A stretch of DNA of 64,000 nucleotides from Limnohabitans sp. Rim8 (GTDB lineage: Bacteria; Pseudomonadota; Gammaproteobacteria; Burkholderiales; Burkholderiaceae_C). The translations under genes were made by a program, and so were the position numbers. The stretch spans positions 1 through 64,000 of the forward strand of contig NZ_CAMBNZ010000005.1 of the NCBI RefSeq assembly GCF_945869175.1, in the 5' to 3' direction. Below, one piece after another: positions 8,861-17,517 of this stretch (its first letter is position 1; each line of letters opens with the position of its first letter). The notes beneath the pieces are model-generated. The model had not been told where the DNA came from, ran no database searches, and saw only the letters and a list, made by a program, of their open reading frames with translations.

Positions 8861-9556
8861 ATGATTTCCTCTGAAGAAGGCATTCGGCTGGCCAAGCGTG
8901 TGGCAGCCGACCACAACTGCTCGCGCCGCGAAGCCGAAGCCCTGATCGTGGCCGGTGGCGTGCAGGTCACAGGCAAAATCGTCACCGATCCGGCCCGGCG
9001 CGTGCAGGATGAACAAGCCGTGACGGTCAACCGTTTGGTCTCGATGGCCGCACTCGCCCCCATGACCTTGGTGCTGTTCAAGCCTGCGGAACGGGTGGCC
9101 AACTTGGCCTGGCTGCAAGACACCGTGGGCCTCAAAGCCCCACAACCTGGTATTTGGGGACATGAGCGCTTGGCCAAAATGCACATGCCCTTGCCGCTGG
9201 CCAAGCCGGCCAGTGGGCTGTGCATTTTCACGGACGATGTGGCCGTGCTGCGCCACTTGGAAGACCGCCGCACCCCGATGGAGCAAGAATGGATGGCTAC
9301 AGTGGGTGGTGAAGTGTCCGAGGGACTTATCAAGGCCCTGAACGGCCCCGGGATCCGCGCCAGCATCAACCGCCAAACCGACGCCGTGACGGTATTGCGC
9401 ATCGCCGGCAAAGACATCGATGGCCTGGATTTAGGCCGCTGGCTGGACGAACAGTGCCCCCTGCAAGATCTGCGGCGTCAACGCGTGGGGCGCCTGAACC
9501 TGGCCCCGTTAGAGCCCCAGCAATGGCGGCAGTTGGAAAGTCACGAACGTTTTTAG
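8861..9556 (+). CDS. S4-domain RsuA/RluB-family pseudouridine synthase homologue, probably inactive
   Basis: 231 aa. Residues ~5-55 form an S4 RNA-binding domain (NCSRREAEALIVAGGVQV). The remainder follows the small-subunit/RluB-type pseudouridine synthase layout, ending RVGRLNLAPLEPQQWRQL. Where active members have GRLDxxTxGL with the catalytic Asp, this protein has HERLAKMHMPL followed by AKPASGLCIF, so the Asp appears lost. It may be an RNA-binding relic or have another role. A TTG at 8849 is in frame, but the ATG at 8861 has GAAAG at good spacing. It follows the Nudix/MBL gene by 28 bp, likely cotranscribed. Confidence 0.75.
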   Translation: MISSEEGIRLAKRVAADHNCSRREAEALIVAGGVQVTGKIVTDPARRVQDEQAVTVNRLVSMAALAPMTLVLFKPAERVANLAWLQDTVGLKAPQPGIWGHERLAKMHMPLPLAKPASGLCIFTDDVAVLRHLEDRRTPMEQEWMATVGGEVSEGLIKALNGPGIRASINRQTDAVTVLRIAGKDIDGLDLGRWLDEQCPLQDLRRQRVGRLNLAPLEPQQWRQLESHERF

Positions 9557-9723
9557 TTGATTTCCGACAAAAATACACAGGATTTACCCTTGAAATCAAA
9601 CGGGCAATCGCCATCTGTGTCAAGAGTCTGAGAAAATTACCAATCAGTCACATTTGCGATTCGCGCATCCTGTGACCGGGGTAATGCCCTGTAAGGCTTG
9701 TCCATCGAAACAAGGAGCACACC

Positions 9724-10245
9724 ATGCGTTTGAGCACCAAAAGCCGATTTGCCGTCACCGCGATGATCGACGTTGCACTGCGCGAAGACCGCGGTCCCGT
9801 GTCCCTCGCAGCCATCGGCGTGCGCCATCAAATTTCGCTGTCCTATTTGGAACAGCTCTTCAGCAAGCTGCGCCAGCACGGTTTGGTCGAAAGCACCCGC
9901 GGCCCCGGTGGCGGCTATTCCCTGTCACGCCATGCCGAAAAAATCACCATGGCCGACATCGTGGGGGCAGTGGATGCGCCCTCGGACGAAGAAGCCGCTG
10001 CCGAAGGCGGCTGGATGAACAGCGAGCTGTGGGCCAGCCTGAACGAAAAAATGCTCACCCACCTGCAGTCCATCAGCCTGCGCCAATTGGTGGCCGAGCA
10101 ACGCACCAAAGGCGTCACCGTTGAGCCAGCTCCTCAGCCGGTGGTCAAGCGCGGCGTCTTTGCCAAGCCCAAAAGCACCTTGAAAATCACCGCGCCCAAT
10201 TCGGTGTTCGCCTTGGGGGCCAGTTTGATGCCGTCTCGCGGCTGA
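9724..10245 (+). CDS. iscR: Rrf2-family regulator, IscR-like without cluster cysteines
   Basis: 173 aa, strongly IscR-like: MRLSTKSRFAVTAMIDVAL, the winged helix with SLSYLEQLFSKLR and STRGPGGGYSLSR, and the betaproteobacterial C-terminus APNSVFALG. Normal IscR has three cysteines in a loop after VDxP that hold a [2Fe-2S] cluster. Here that stretch reads DAPSDEEAAAEGGWMNSELW and the protein contains no cysteine at all, so it cannot ligate the cluster in the known way. It is also not next to iscS/iscU. Start supported by AAGGAG six bases before ATG; an intrinsic terminator follows. It may be a paralogue regulating in the apo-like mode. Confidence 0.8.
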   Translation: MRLSTKSRFAVTAMIDVALREDRGPVSLAAIGVRHQISLSYLEQLFSKLRQHGLVESTRGPGGGYSLSRHAEKITMADIVGAVDAPSDEEAAAEGGWMNSELWASLNEKMLTHLQSISLRQLVAEQRTKGVTVEPAPQPVVKRGVFAKPKSTLKITAPNSVFALGASLMPSRG

Positions 10246-10270
10246 TCTGTTCACGCCACAGACAACCCCC

Positions 10271-10292
10271 AACCCGCTTCGGCGGGTTTTTT
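10271..10292 (+). terminator. Rho-independent terminator of the iscR-like gene
   Basis: Perfect AACCCGC / GCGGGTT stem with a UUCG tetraloop followed by a T run, 25 bp after the iscR-like stop. It separates that gene from the converging rnpB. Confidence 0.9.
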
Positions 10293-10316
10293 GTGGTTTG
10301 CCCACAGGAAAAAAGT

Positions 10317-10669
10317 GTGAAGCCCGCCGATAAGCCGGATTCTGTGCACAGCGGTTGCCCGCTGCGTGACCGCCATTACTCTGGGCCGGGGGTCGCCCAC
10401 CCGGCTCGATGCTACCTACCCGCCAACTCACCCCGCGGAACCACAGGGAGAAGGGATGCGGCGAACCACACCCATTCAGGAAGGCCTACTTGGTATTGCT
10501 GCGCGTAGAGATTGCCCGTTTCACCCGAACTCAATCGGCTCGTCTCTGTTGCTCTGATCCTCACCTCACGGTGGAGAGGCGTTACCTCCTACGCTGTCCT
10601 GTGCAGTCCGGACGTTCCTCCAGTGCTTCCTTTCGGAAATTGCACCAGCGACGGTCTGGCGTGCTTCAC
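10317..10669 (-). ncRNA. rnpB: RNase P RNA, bacterial class A
   Basis: About 353 nt on the minus strand; catalytic RNA that matures tRNA 5' ends. Conserved blocks read on the minus strand: GGAGGAACGTCCGGACTGCA near the 5' third, CAGAGTAATGGCGGTC, and the 3' end GAATCCGGCTTATCGGCGGG. The ends pair as P1 (GTGAAGC with GCTTCAC), which sets the boundaries. A T run follows the 3' end. It lies between the iscR-like gene and cysK, opposite to both. Confidence 0.95.
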
Positions 10670-10675
10670 CACTTG

Positions 10676-10681
10676 ATTATC
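10676..10681 (-). promoter_or_regulatory. Predicted -10 box of rnpB
   Basis: Minus-strand GATAAT lies 6-7 bases before the RNA 5' end deduced from the P1 helix. No good -35 hexamer was found. Confidence 0.5.
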
Positions 10682-10770
10682 GCCTGCGGTCATGTGCTGA
10701 TGTCGCTCAGGGTCTGCCGTTTCGCGCACAATGGTTTTTTGCCCCTGCCATTTCTCATCGGAGACCGCCC

Positions 10771-11688
10771 ATGAAAGCACACACCATCCTCGAGACCATC
10801 GGCGACACCCCTCATGTGCGCATCAACCGCTTGTTTGGCGACCATGCCAACGTGTGGATCAAGTCCGAACGCAGCAACCCCGGCGGCTCCATCAAGGACC
10901 GCATCGCCTTGGCCATGGTCGAAGACGCCGAAAAGTCCGGCGCCTTGACACCAGGCGGCACCATCATCGAGCCCACCTCGGGCAACACGGGCATTGGCCT
11001 GGCCATGGTCGCGGCCGTCAAGGGCTATAAATTGGTGTTGGTGATGCCCGACAGCATGAGCATTGAGCGCCGCCGCCTGATGCTGGCCTACGGCGCCAGC
11101 TTCGACCTCACGCCCCGCGCAGAAGGCATGAAAGGGGCGATTGCCAGGGCCCAGGACTTGGTGGCCAGCACGCCCGGTGCCTGGATGCCCCAACAGTTTG
11201 AAAACTCCGCCAACATCGACGTGCATGTGCGCACCACCGCGCAGGAAATTTTGGCTGACTTTCCCGAGGGCATCGACGCGCTCATCACGGGTGTGGGCAC
11301 GGGCGGCCACCTCACTGGCACAGCCCGTGTACTCAAGGCCAAATTCCCAAACCTCCAAGTCTTTGCGGTCGAACCTGCCGCTTCGCCCGTGATTTCGGGC
11401 GGTGCACCAGCACCTCACCCCATCCAGGGCATTGGCGCGGGCTTCATTCCCAACAACCTGGATACCAGCGTGCTCGACGGCGTGATCCAGGTCGATGCCG
11501 AGGCGGCCCGTGAATACGCACGCCGCTCAGCGCGTGAAGAGGGCATCTTGGTGGGCATTTCGTCTGGGGCCACGCTGGCGGCCATTGCTCAAAAACTGGC
11601 CGATTTGCCTGCGGGCGCCACCGTGCTGGGGTTTAACTACGACACAGGTGAGCGCTATTTGTCGATTGAAGGGTTCTTGCCGGCTTGA
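10771..11688 (+). CDS. cysK: Cysteine synthase A (O-acetylserine sulfhydrylase)
   Basis: PLP enzyme that makes L-cysteine from O-acetylserine and sulfide. 305 aa. PLP lysine K42 lies in [10 protein letters not shown]; the substrate loop [10 protein letters not shown], the phosphate loop [10 protein letters not shown] and the later SSGATLAA are all present. I prefer CysK over CysM because of its length and the loop sequences, although the two are hard to separate by eye. GGAGA is well placed before the ATG. Monocistronic by position: rnpB is opposed upstream and 73 bp separate it from the FAD gene downstream. Confidence 0.92.
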   Translation: MKAHTILETIGDTPHVRINRLFGDHANVWIKSERSNPGGSIKDRIALAMVEDAEKSGALTPGGTIIEPTSGNTGIGLAMVAAVKGYKLVLVMPDSMSIERRRLMLAYGASFDLTPRAEGMKGAIARAQDLVASTPGAWMPQQFENSANIDVHVRTTAQEILADFPEGIDALITGVGTGGHLTGTARVLKAKFPNLQVFAVEPAASPVISGGAPAPHPIQGIGAGFIPNNLDTSVLDGVIQVDAEAAREYARRSAREEGILVGISSGATLAAIAQKLADLPAGATVLGFNYDTGERYLSIEGFLPA

Positions 11689-11761
11689 TCGCTGCGCAGT
11701 GCCATCTGCACGGCGATAATCACGGCTTCTTGCTTGATAACCACAAGCCACAGAGGTTGAC

Positions 11762-13582
11762 ATGATCCGGATTTCAGAACTCAAACTGCCCCTTTCCGCC
11801 GTTCCGGTGGAAGTCCGCCGCGCGGCCAATGCCCCGTCAGAAACCGACGCAGACCGACTGCCCACACCCCACCCCGATCAAGCCTTGCGCCAATTGGCCG
11901 CACAGGCACTGGGCATCGCAGAGAACGACATCGCCACTTTGCAGGTCTTCAAACGCAGCTTTGATGCGCGCAAGGCCGATTTGATGGCGGTCTACATCGT
12001 AGATCTCGCCCTCAGCCGGGTGGTCAACGAAGCGGCCTTGTTGCACCAGTTCAATGCCAACCCACACATCCAGGCCACCCCCGACATGGCGTGGCACGCG
12101 CCCTGCCAAGCCCCGGTCGGTTTTGGTGCAGAACAAGGCGAGCGCCCAGTGGTCGTCGGCTTCGGGCCTTGCGGCATGTTCGCAGCGCTGGCTTTGGCGC
12201 AAATGGGCTTCAAGCCCATTGTTCTGGAGCGCGGTAAGCCCGTGCGTGAACGAACCAAAGACACCTGGGGCCTGTGGCGCAAAAAAGTGCTCAACCCCGA
12301 AAGCAATGTGCAATTTGGCGAAGGCGGCGCAGGCACCTTCTCTGACGGCAAGCTCTACAGCCAGATCAAAGACCCGCGACATTTGGGCCGCAAGGTGATT
12401 CAGGAGTTCGTCAAGGCGGGTGCACCTGCCGACATCCTGTATGCGGCGCACCCGCACATTGGCACGTTCAAGCTGGTCAAAGTGGTCGAGCACATCCGTG
12501 AGCAGATCATCGCTTTGGGCGGTGAGATCCGCTTTGAGCAGCGGGTGAGCGATGTGCTGCTCGCGACCACCGCACAGGGCCATCAACTGACGGGCCTGCA
12601 AGTGCAGGACTTGCGCACCGGCCAAAGCCAGGCCCTGCACACGCGTCACGCGGTGATGGCCCTGGGCCACAGTTCGCGCGACACCTTTGTCATGCTGCAC
12701 CGTCGGGGCGTGGCCATGCAGGCCAAGGCGTTTTCGATCGGCGTGCGCATCGAGCACCCGCAAAGCGTGATCGACCAGGCGCGCTGGGGCCGCCACGCAG
12801 GCCACCCGCTGCTGGGGGCTGCCGACTACAAGCTGGTTCACCACGCGCAAAATGGCCGGGCGGTATACAGCTTTTGCATGTGCCCCGGTGGCACGGTGGT
12901 GGCGGCCACCAGCGAGCCGGGCCGCGTGGTCACCAACGGCATGAGCCAATACTCGCGCAACGAACGCAATGCCAATGCCGGCATGGTGGTGGCCATCGAC
13001 CCGCCCGACTACCCACTGGACACCGCCGCCTGGCAAGCCGCATTTGGCGAGTCAGACGGCGCGCAGCTGGCGCAAGAAGCCCGCAACTTGGCCGAACAAT
13101 TGCCTGCCCAATCACACCCGCTGGCGGGCATCGTGCTGCAACGCCAACTGGAAACGCGTGCCTTTGAAGTGGGCGGCAGCAACTACGAAGCCCCCGGGCA
13201 ATTGGTGGGGGACTTTCTGGCCCAACGTCCCTCCAGTCAGTGGGGCAGTGTGCAACCGTCTTACAAACCCGGCGTGAAACTGGTCGACTTGGCCGATGTC
13301 TTGCCCGACTACGCGGTCGCCGCCATGCGTGAAGCGCTGCCGGTGTTCGGCCGCAAGATCCGCGGCTACGACATGGCAGATGCGGTGATGACCGGGGTGG
13401 AAACACGCACCTCCTCGCCCCTGCGCATCCCGCGCGGCGAAGACCACCAAAGCACCAACACCCAAGGGCTGTACCCGGCGGGCGAGGGCGCAAGCTATGC
13501 GGGCGGCATCTTGTCGGCGGGGGTGGATGGCATCAAGGTGGCGGAATCTTTGGCCCGCCATATCATGGCGCCTGCAAGCTAG
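11762..13582 (+). CDS. FAD-dependent dehydrogenase (COG2509 family)
   Basis: 606 aa. An N-terminal ~100-residue extension (ISELKLPLSAVPVEVRRAA onward) precedes the dinucleotide-binding motif VVGFGPCGMFAALALAQMG. VQFGEGGAGTFSDGKL and a C-terminal FAD-contact region (LYPAGEGASYAGGILSAGVD) are diagnostic for this uncharacterised family, which is annotated as NAD(P)/FAD-dependent oxidoreductase. No partner gene gives a substrate clue. Its stop overlaps the stop of the convergent LuxR-type fragment (shared CTAG), so the two transcripts converge. Confidence 0.85.
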   Translation: MIRISELKLPLSAVPVEVRRAANAPSETDADRLPTPHPDQALRQLAAQALGIAENDIATLQVFKRSFDARKADLMAVYIVDLALSRVVNEAALLHQFNANPHIQATPDMAWHAPCQAPVGFGAEQGERPVVVGFGPCGMFAALALAQMGFKPIVLERGKPVRERTKDTWGLWRKKVLNPESNVQFGEGGAGTFSDGKLYSQIKDPRHLGRKVIQEFVKAGAPADILYAAHPHIGTFKLVKVVEHIREQIIALGGEIRFEQRVSDVLLATTAQGHQLTGLQVQDLRTGQSQALHTRHAVMALGHSSRDTFVMLHRRGVAMQAKAFSIGVRIEHPQSVIDQARWGRHAGHPLLGAADYKLVHHAQNGRAVYSFCMCPGGTVVAATSEPGRVVTNGMSQYSRNERNANAGMVVAIDPPDYPLDTAAWQAAFGESDGAQLAQEARNLAEQLPAQSHPLAGIVLQRQLETRAFEVGGSNYEAPGQLVGDFLAQRPSSQWGSVQPSYKPGVKLVDLADVLPDYAVAAMREALPVFGRKIRGYDMADAVMTGVETRTSSPLRIPRGEDHQSTNTQGLYPAGEGASYAGGILSAGVDGIKVAESLARHIMAPAS

Positions 13583-13908
13583 ACCGACACCATCTGCTTG
13601 CGAACAGAGTAGCGTGTCAAGTCGGCCACCTTGTGCAGACCGATTTTACGCATGATGTTGCGCCGGTGCACTTCGACCGTGCTGGGCGCGATCAAAAGGT
13701 TGCGTGCAATTTCTTTGGACGAATACCCATCGGCAATCAGGCACAGCACCTGCTCCTCACGTGTACCCAAAAGGTTTTTGGCAGGGCTGTAGCCTGAGCG
13801 GACTTTTCTGAAGCAATCCATCATCTCTGATGCAGCCGATTGGCACAGATACACACGCCCTGATGCCGCCGCACATATTGCGGACATCAATTCGTCAATG
13901 CTGCTCAA
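13579..13908 (-). CDS. LuxR/NarL-type DNA-binding protein lacking a receiver domain
   Basis: 109 aa from a TTG (an ATG at 13887 is also possible). The start resembles the end of a NarL-family receiver plus linker (SIDELMSAICAAASGRVYL). An intact LuxR helix-turn-helix follows: LGTREEQVLCLIADGYSSKEIARNL and APSTVEVHRRNIMRKIG. A stop lies three codons upstream in the same frame and no receiver sequence was found before it, so it is either a response regulator that lost ~105 N-terminal residues or a stand-alone HTH protein. It sits beside a second, clearly broken regulator. Confidence 0.6.
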   Translation of the reverse strand: MSSIDELMSAICAAASGRVYLCQSAASEMMDCFRKVRSGYSPAKNLLGTREEQVLCLIADGYSSKEIARNLLIAPSTVEVHRRNIMRKIGLHKVADLTRYSVRKQMVSV

Positions 13909-13964
13909 TGTGCGCTACACCTCATAAAGAACCATTAAGAGCCATTGAGATTTTTCCGTTCACC

Positions 13965-14245
13965 TCACGTCACACCTTGCTCCTGCATGCAGCGCTGCAA
14001 AGACATCCTCCCCGGACAGCTGAGCTTTTGGCAAATGTGGTGCAAATGCAACTTGGCCGTCTCCTCGCTGATGGCCAATTGGCTGGCAATTCTCTTGTTC
14101 GGCAAACCTTCGGTCACCATGCGGGCAACCGTCATTTCTCGGGGGGTCAACAAATGGGCCGAATAGACTGATGAACCTTAAACGCTTGGGTCAAGCCTTC
14201 GAGCATCATCGGGTAAGGGTCAGCCAGCACGAGGTTGATGCACAT
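13965..14245 (-). pseudogene. NarL-type response regulator with internal deletion and frameshift
   Basis: From ATG 14245 the minus strand encodes MCINLVLADPYPMMLEGLTQ, a typical response-regulator start whose acidic patch has been reduced to D9. After about 30 codons the frame meets a stop, while the +1 frame continues as HLLTPREMTVARMVTEG through a full LuxR helix-turn-helix (ISEETAKLHLHHICQKL). About 110 residues of the receiver, including the phosphorylated Asp, are missing. This is one deletion that also shifted the frame. No partner kinase is nearby. The gap 14246-14488 shows no gene. Confidence 0.75.
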
Positions 14246-14488
14246 AGGTCACGTCTTCTTTCATCAATAACACGGACCGCAAACGCTTTTTCATCTCTCA
14301 AGCACGGGCCCATGGTCCATGAAGGATAGGGCCCAAAGTCTTCAACAACCATCCTCTTTATCGGTGATAACGACTACTCGTTTACCGTTAAATCCCATCC
14401 AACATATTGCATTGATGGATGATTCAACGCTTCGGGTGCGGGCCTGACCCTGACGGTGGGCACCCACGGCCCTGCGTAAAATCAAGCC

Positions 14489-14743
14489 ATGTCACTTTCA
14501 TCGCCAGACAATCCGCAAGCCCGCAACCCTTTGCATGGCATGACCCTAGAGGCCATCGTGACCCAACTGGCCGATTTTTATGGCTGGGACGATCTGGGTC
14601 AACGCATTCAGATCCGCTGTTTCACGCACGACCCCAGTGTGGGCTCGAGCCTCAAGTTTTTGCGCAAAACGCTTTGGGCGCGTGACAAAGTTGAAAGCCT
14701 TTACCTGTTCATGCTGCGCGAACAAAAAAAACAAGGTCATTGA
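14489..14743 (+). CDS. VF530 (DUF2132) family DNA-binding protein
   Basis: 84 aa. The core [28 protein letters not shown] and [21 protein letters not shown] matches the VF530/DUF2132 family, small helical proteins related in fold to DNA-binding domains. Function is not known. It is convergent with the SET gene (24 bp between stops) and preceded by a gap with no obvious operon partner. Confidence 0.85.
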   Translation: MSLSSPDNPQARNPLHGMTLEAIVTQLADFYGWDDLGQRIQIRCFTHDPSVGSSLKFLRKTLWARDKVESLYLFMLREQKKQGH

Positions 14744-14766
14744 GGTGCACGGTCTGAGCAAACCGC

Positions 14767-15222
14767 TCAATCCGACAACATCGTGCCCCGGCACTTGGAC
14801 GCCCCACATCGGCAGACATAGCGGGCTCTCAAGGCCTCGGTCATCGGCTCGTCACTGTACAAGCCATAGTCAAAAGTCAATTCTTCACCTTTGAACACAG
14901 GCCTGCGTGTCATGATGAAAATTCGCCCTTGGCGTTCATCGGGTTCGCAATTGGGACGGCACGAATGGTTGATCCATTTCGAGTCGTTACCGCCGTAAAG
15001 CGCATCGATCACTGTGCCGTCGTCCAAGTGAAAATAAAATGTGTGATCAGGGTTGCTGGGGTCATGGGGGTGGCGGCGTATCGCCTCGGCCATGCTGATG
15101 ACCTCGCCCACGTACTCGATCACCGTCTCGCCTGCGGCGATGTGACGGGTCGCGAATACGCCTTTGCCATGCACCTCAGATGAATGCACATGGATCAGTC
15201 TGGGGACAGGCAGGTGGCTCAA
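14767..15222 (-). CDS. SET domain protein-lysine methyltransferase
   Basis: 151 aa, a bare SET domain. The SAM and lysine-channel motifs are present: VHGKGVFATRHIAAGETVIEY near the N-terminus, NHSCRPNC, GEELTFDYG, and a post-SET cysteine cluster CRCGASKCRG that would bind zinc with the NHSC cysteine. Bacterial stand-alone SET proteins are predicted to methylate lysines of cellular or host proteins; the substrate here is unknown. It diverges from the amidase gene with 133 bp between starts. Confidence 0.87.
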   Translation of the reverse strand: MSHLPVPRLIHVHSSEVHGKGVFATRHIAAGETVIEYVGEVISMAEAIRRHPHDPSNPDHTFYFHLDDGTVIDALYGGNDSKWINHSCRPNCEPDERQGRIFIMTRRPVFKGEELTFDYGLYSDEPMTEALRARYVCRCGASKCRGTMLSD

Positions 15223-15355
15223 AGTGGCTTTTTCAACGGGACGTGATGAGGTGAGGCCTGACTATAAAGTGCCAGTGCAACATCGCGACAGCGACAGCCC
15301 CACCAAGCTGACTCTGTTTTAATTTATCCAGACCTCAGCAAAAAGGCAAAACGCT

Positions 15356-16840
15356 ATGTCACTCGTCATGGGTTGGGAAGAATGGGCCGGTCACGATGCC
15401 GTGGGCCTGGCCGAACGTGTGCAGCGTGGCGAACTGACACCCACCGAACTGGCTCGCCAAACAGTGGCCGGCATCGCCTTGGTCAACCCGACGCTCAGCG
15501 CCGTGGTCGAGGTGTTTGACGACCTGGTGAGCGAGCCGACCCGAGATGGCATGAACCCCCATGGGCCCTTTGCGGGCGTGCCCTACCTGATGAAAGACCT
15601 GGGGCCCACGCTCAAAGGCCGTTTACAGGAAATGGGCTCGCTCTTGATGCGCGGCAACCGCGCCACTGCCGACAGCTACCTGGCCGGGCGCATCAAGCAA
15701 GCCGGCCTGAACGTGATGGGCCGCACCACCACGCCCGAGTTTGGGGTGTGCAGCTCGGCAGAGAACCCCGCCGTGTATGTGACGCGCAACCCCTGGGACT
15801 TGCAGTACACCACCTGCGGCTCGTCGGCAGGCACAGCGGCGGCCGTGGCGGCGGGTGTCTTGCCCTTGTCGCACGCCACCGACGGCGGTGGATCAATCCG
15901 CATCCCGGCAGGCTTCAACGGCAACATTGGCCTCAAGGCCTCGCGCGGCGTGTTTTCGATCGCGCCTGCAGCCTCAGACCTCACGGGCTTGGTGTCGACT
16001 CAGGGCTGCCACAGCCGCACCGTGCGGGACACCGCCGCCTTTGTGGACCATTGCCGGGGCGGCGCGCCTGGTGAATTCATGCCCTATTGGTCAACGCCCG
16101 AGACCTACAGCACGCTCATCAAGCGCGACCCGGCTCGGCTACGCATCGCCTTGTCGCACGAATGGGGACATTACCGCGCGGTGCCGCACTTTGTAGCCGA
16201 GTTGGAAAAAGCCGGACGTTTTCTGGAGAGCCTGGGCCACCACGTCGAATGGGCCCTGCCCGATGTGGACTTGGAAGCCGCCTTTGCTGCCCAAACCACC
16301 TGCTACATCAGCAACTTTGCGCAAACCATCACCAATCTGCTCAAGCCTTTGGGGCTGGAGAGGCCCCCTGCCGATCTGGTGGAGCCGATCAACATCAAAA
16401 TCTGGGAAGAAGGTCTGAAAACCAGCTACGCCGAACGCGCCCGAATGCAGGCTGTGTTCAACACCACCTCACGCAGTTTTGGCGAGTTCTTTGAGCATTG
16501 GGACATCATCCTCACGCCCATCACCGCATTGCCCACGCCCCTGCTGGGCACCACCGAATACCTGACGACCAGCGACAACCCTTCGGTGCACGACTGGTTT
16601 GAAAACCTCTGGCAAAACTTCGCCTACACCCCCCTGTCCAACCTGTGCGGCATCCCCGGCATCTCACTGCCGATGGCCACACAAGAGAACGGCTTGCCTT
16701 TGGGCATCCAAGCACAGGCCCGCCAGGCCAACGATGGGCTTTTGCTGCAACTGGCCGCACAGATCGAGCGGGCGCTGGGAGGAAAGTGGAACGATGGGCG
16801 CAGGCCAGGGGTCCATGTGGCGCAAGTCACGTCACAGTGA
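15356..16840 (+). CDS. Amidase signature family enzyme
   Basis: 494 aa hydrolase of the GatA/amidase family. The Ser-cisSer-Lys triad is visible: K80 (PYLMKDLGP), S156 (TTCGSSAGTAAAVAAG) and nucleophile S180 (GGGSIRIPAGFNGNIGLKAS). It is not in a gatCAB cluster, so a role in amide or nitrile-derived catabolism is more likely than tRNA amidation. AAAGG precedes the ATG; a second in-frame ATG at 15368 is possible. Confidence 0.88.
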   Translation: MSLVMGWEEWAGHDAVGLAERVQRGELTPTELARQTVAGIALVNPTLSAVVEVFDDLVSEPTRDGMNPHGPFAGVPYLMKDLGPTLKGRLQEMGSLLMRGNRATADSYLAGRIKQAGLNVMGRTTTPEFGVCSSAENPAVYVTRNPWDLQYTTCGSSAGTAAAVAAGVLPLSHATDGGGSIRIPAGFNGNIGLKASRGVFSIAPAASDLTGLVSTQGCHSRTVRDTAAFVDHCRGGAPGEFMPYWSTPETYSTLIKRDPARLRIALSHEWGHYRAVPHFVAELEKAGRFLESLGHHVEWALPDVDLEAAFAAQTTCYISNFAQTITNLLKPLGLERPPADLVEPINIKIWEEGLKTSYAERARMQAVFNTTSRSFGEFFEHWDIILTPITALPTPLLGTTEYLTTSDNPSVHDWFENLWQNFAYTPLSNLCGIPGISLPMATQENGLPLGIQAQARQANDGLLLQLAAQIERALGGKWNDGRRPGVHVAQVTSQ

Positions 16841-16925
16841 CTTCTGGTTTATTGAGTAAGGTATCTTGGTTGGTGTCAAATCCAGCACTGACCCGACTTC
16901 CACCTGCCAAACAACTGAGACTTGG

Positions 16926-17288
16926 CTACTCATAAGAGATCACATCAGGAGCCGTGAGTCCACTTGTCCCTGTCAAGCCAACCATGCCAATGACTCCAGT
17001 CAATCCCACTGTTCCGGCCACTCCTGCTGTACCGTTTTGGCCATTGCACATGTATTGCGTGGCCGTGATCTCTGTATCTTGCAGAACCAGATCATCACTG
17101 AAATCAGTGCCGGAGTTGATCGTTACGCCCCCGATCGAGCAATCGCTCAAGGGTGCTCCGTTGAGGATGGAGATTTTGGTGGCATGCGCTGGCGCTTCAC
17201 CGGACTCGCCCCCTCCACAGGCGGTGAGGATGACCATCAAAAAAAACATGGCCGCCCGTTGGAAACTGCTTGTTGACATGTGGCGCAT
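16926..17288 (-). CDS. Small lipoprotein with collagen-like Gly-X-Y tail
   Basis: About 120 aa with no clear family. Signal peptide ending in a lipobox (MVILTACGGG), so predicted to be anchored after Cys cleavage. The C-terminal third contains about ten consecutive G-X-Y triplets (GTAGVAGTVGLTGVIGMVG is typical), a short collagen-like segment. Two further cysteines lie between. No convincing ribosome site before any of the possible starts (17303 TTG, 17288, 17279). It lies alone between amidase and glmS; expression is unproven. Confidence 0.55.
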   Translation of the reverse strand: MRHMSTSSFQRAAMFFLMVILTACGGGESGEAPAHATKISILNGAPLSDCSIGGVTINSGTDFSDDLVLQDTEITATQYMCNGQNGTAGVAGTVGLTGVIGMVGLTGTSGLTAPDVISYE

Positions 17289-17517
17289 GGAAGATGAAAT
17301 CAAATTGAAAAAGATTTCAATGACCCATCTTGAACGTCCAAACGGTGTGTTTCTGTAATTCTTCTAACCGAATAGGTCTAACGAGCGCTGTGATCCGATA
17401 CCTGCCCAAACTGCCCGGTCAGGGCACCAGGCCTGATCTGTGGGTCGCCATTGGCAGCCAAACACAAGTTTGTTGGTCAGGACCCTTCGACCCTTCGGGA
17501 GGCAAAAGCGAGCTGAA

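Noticed and set aside
16824-16843. AAGTCAC/GTGACTT hairpin over the amidase stop
   Set aside because: Seven-base stem with no T run; too weak to call a terminator.
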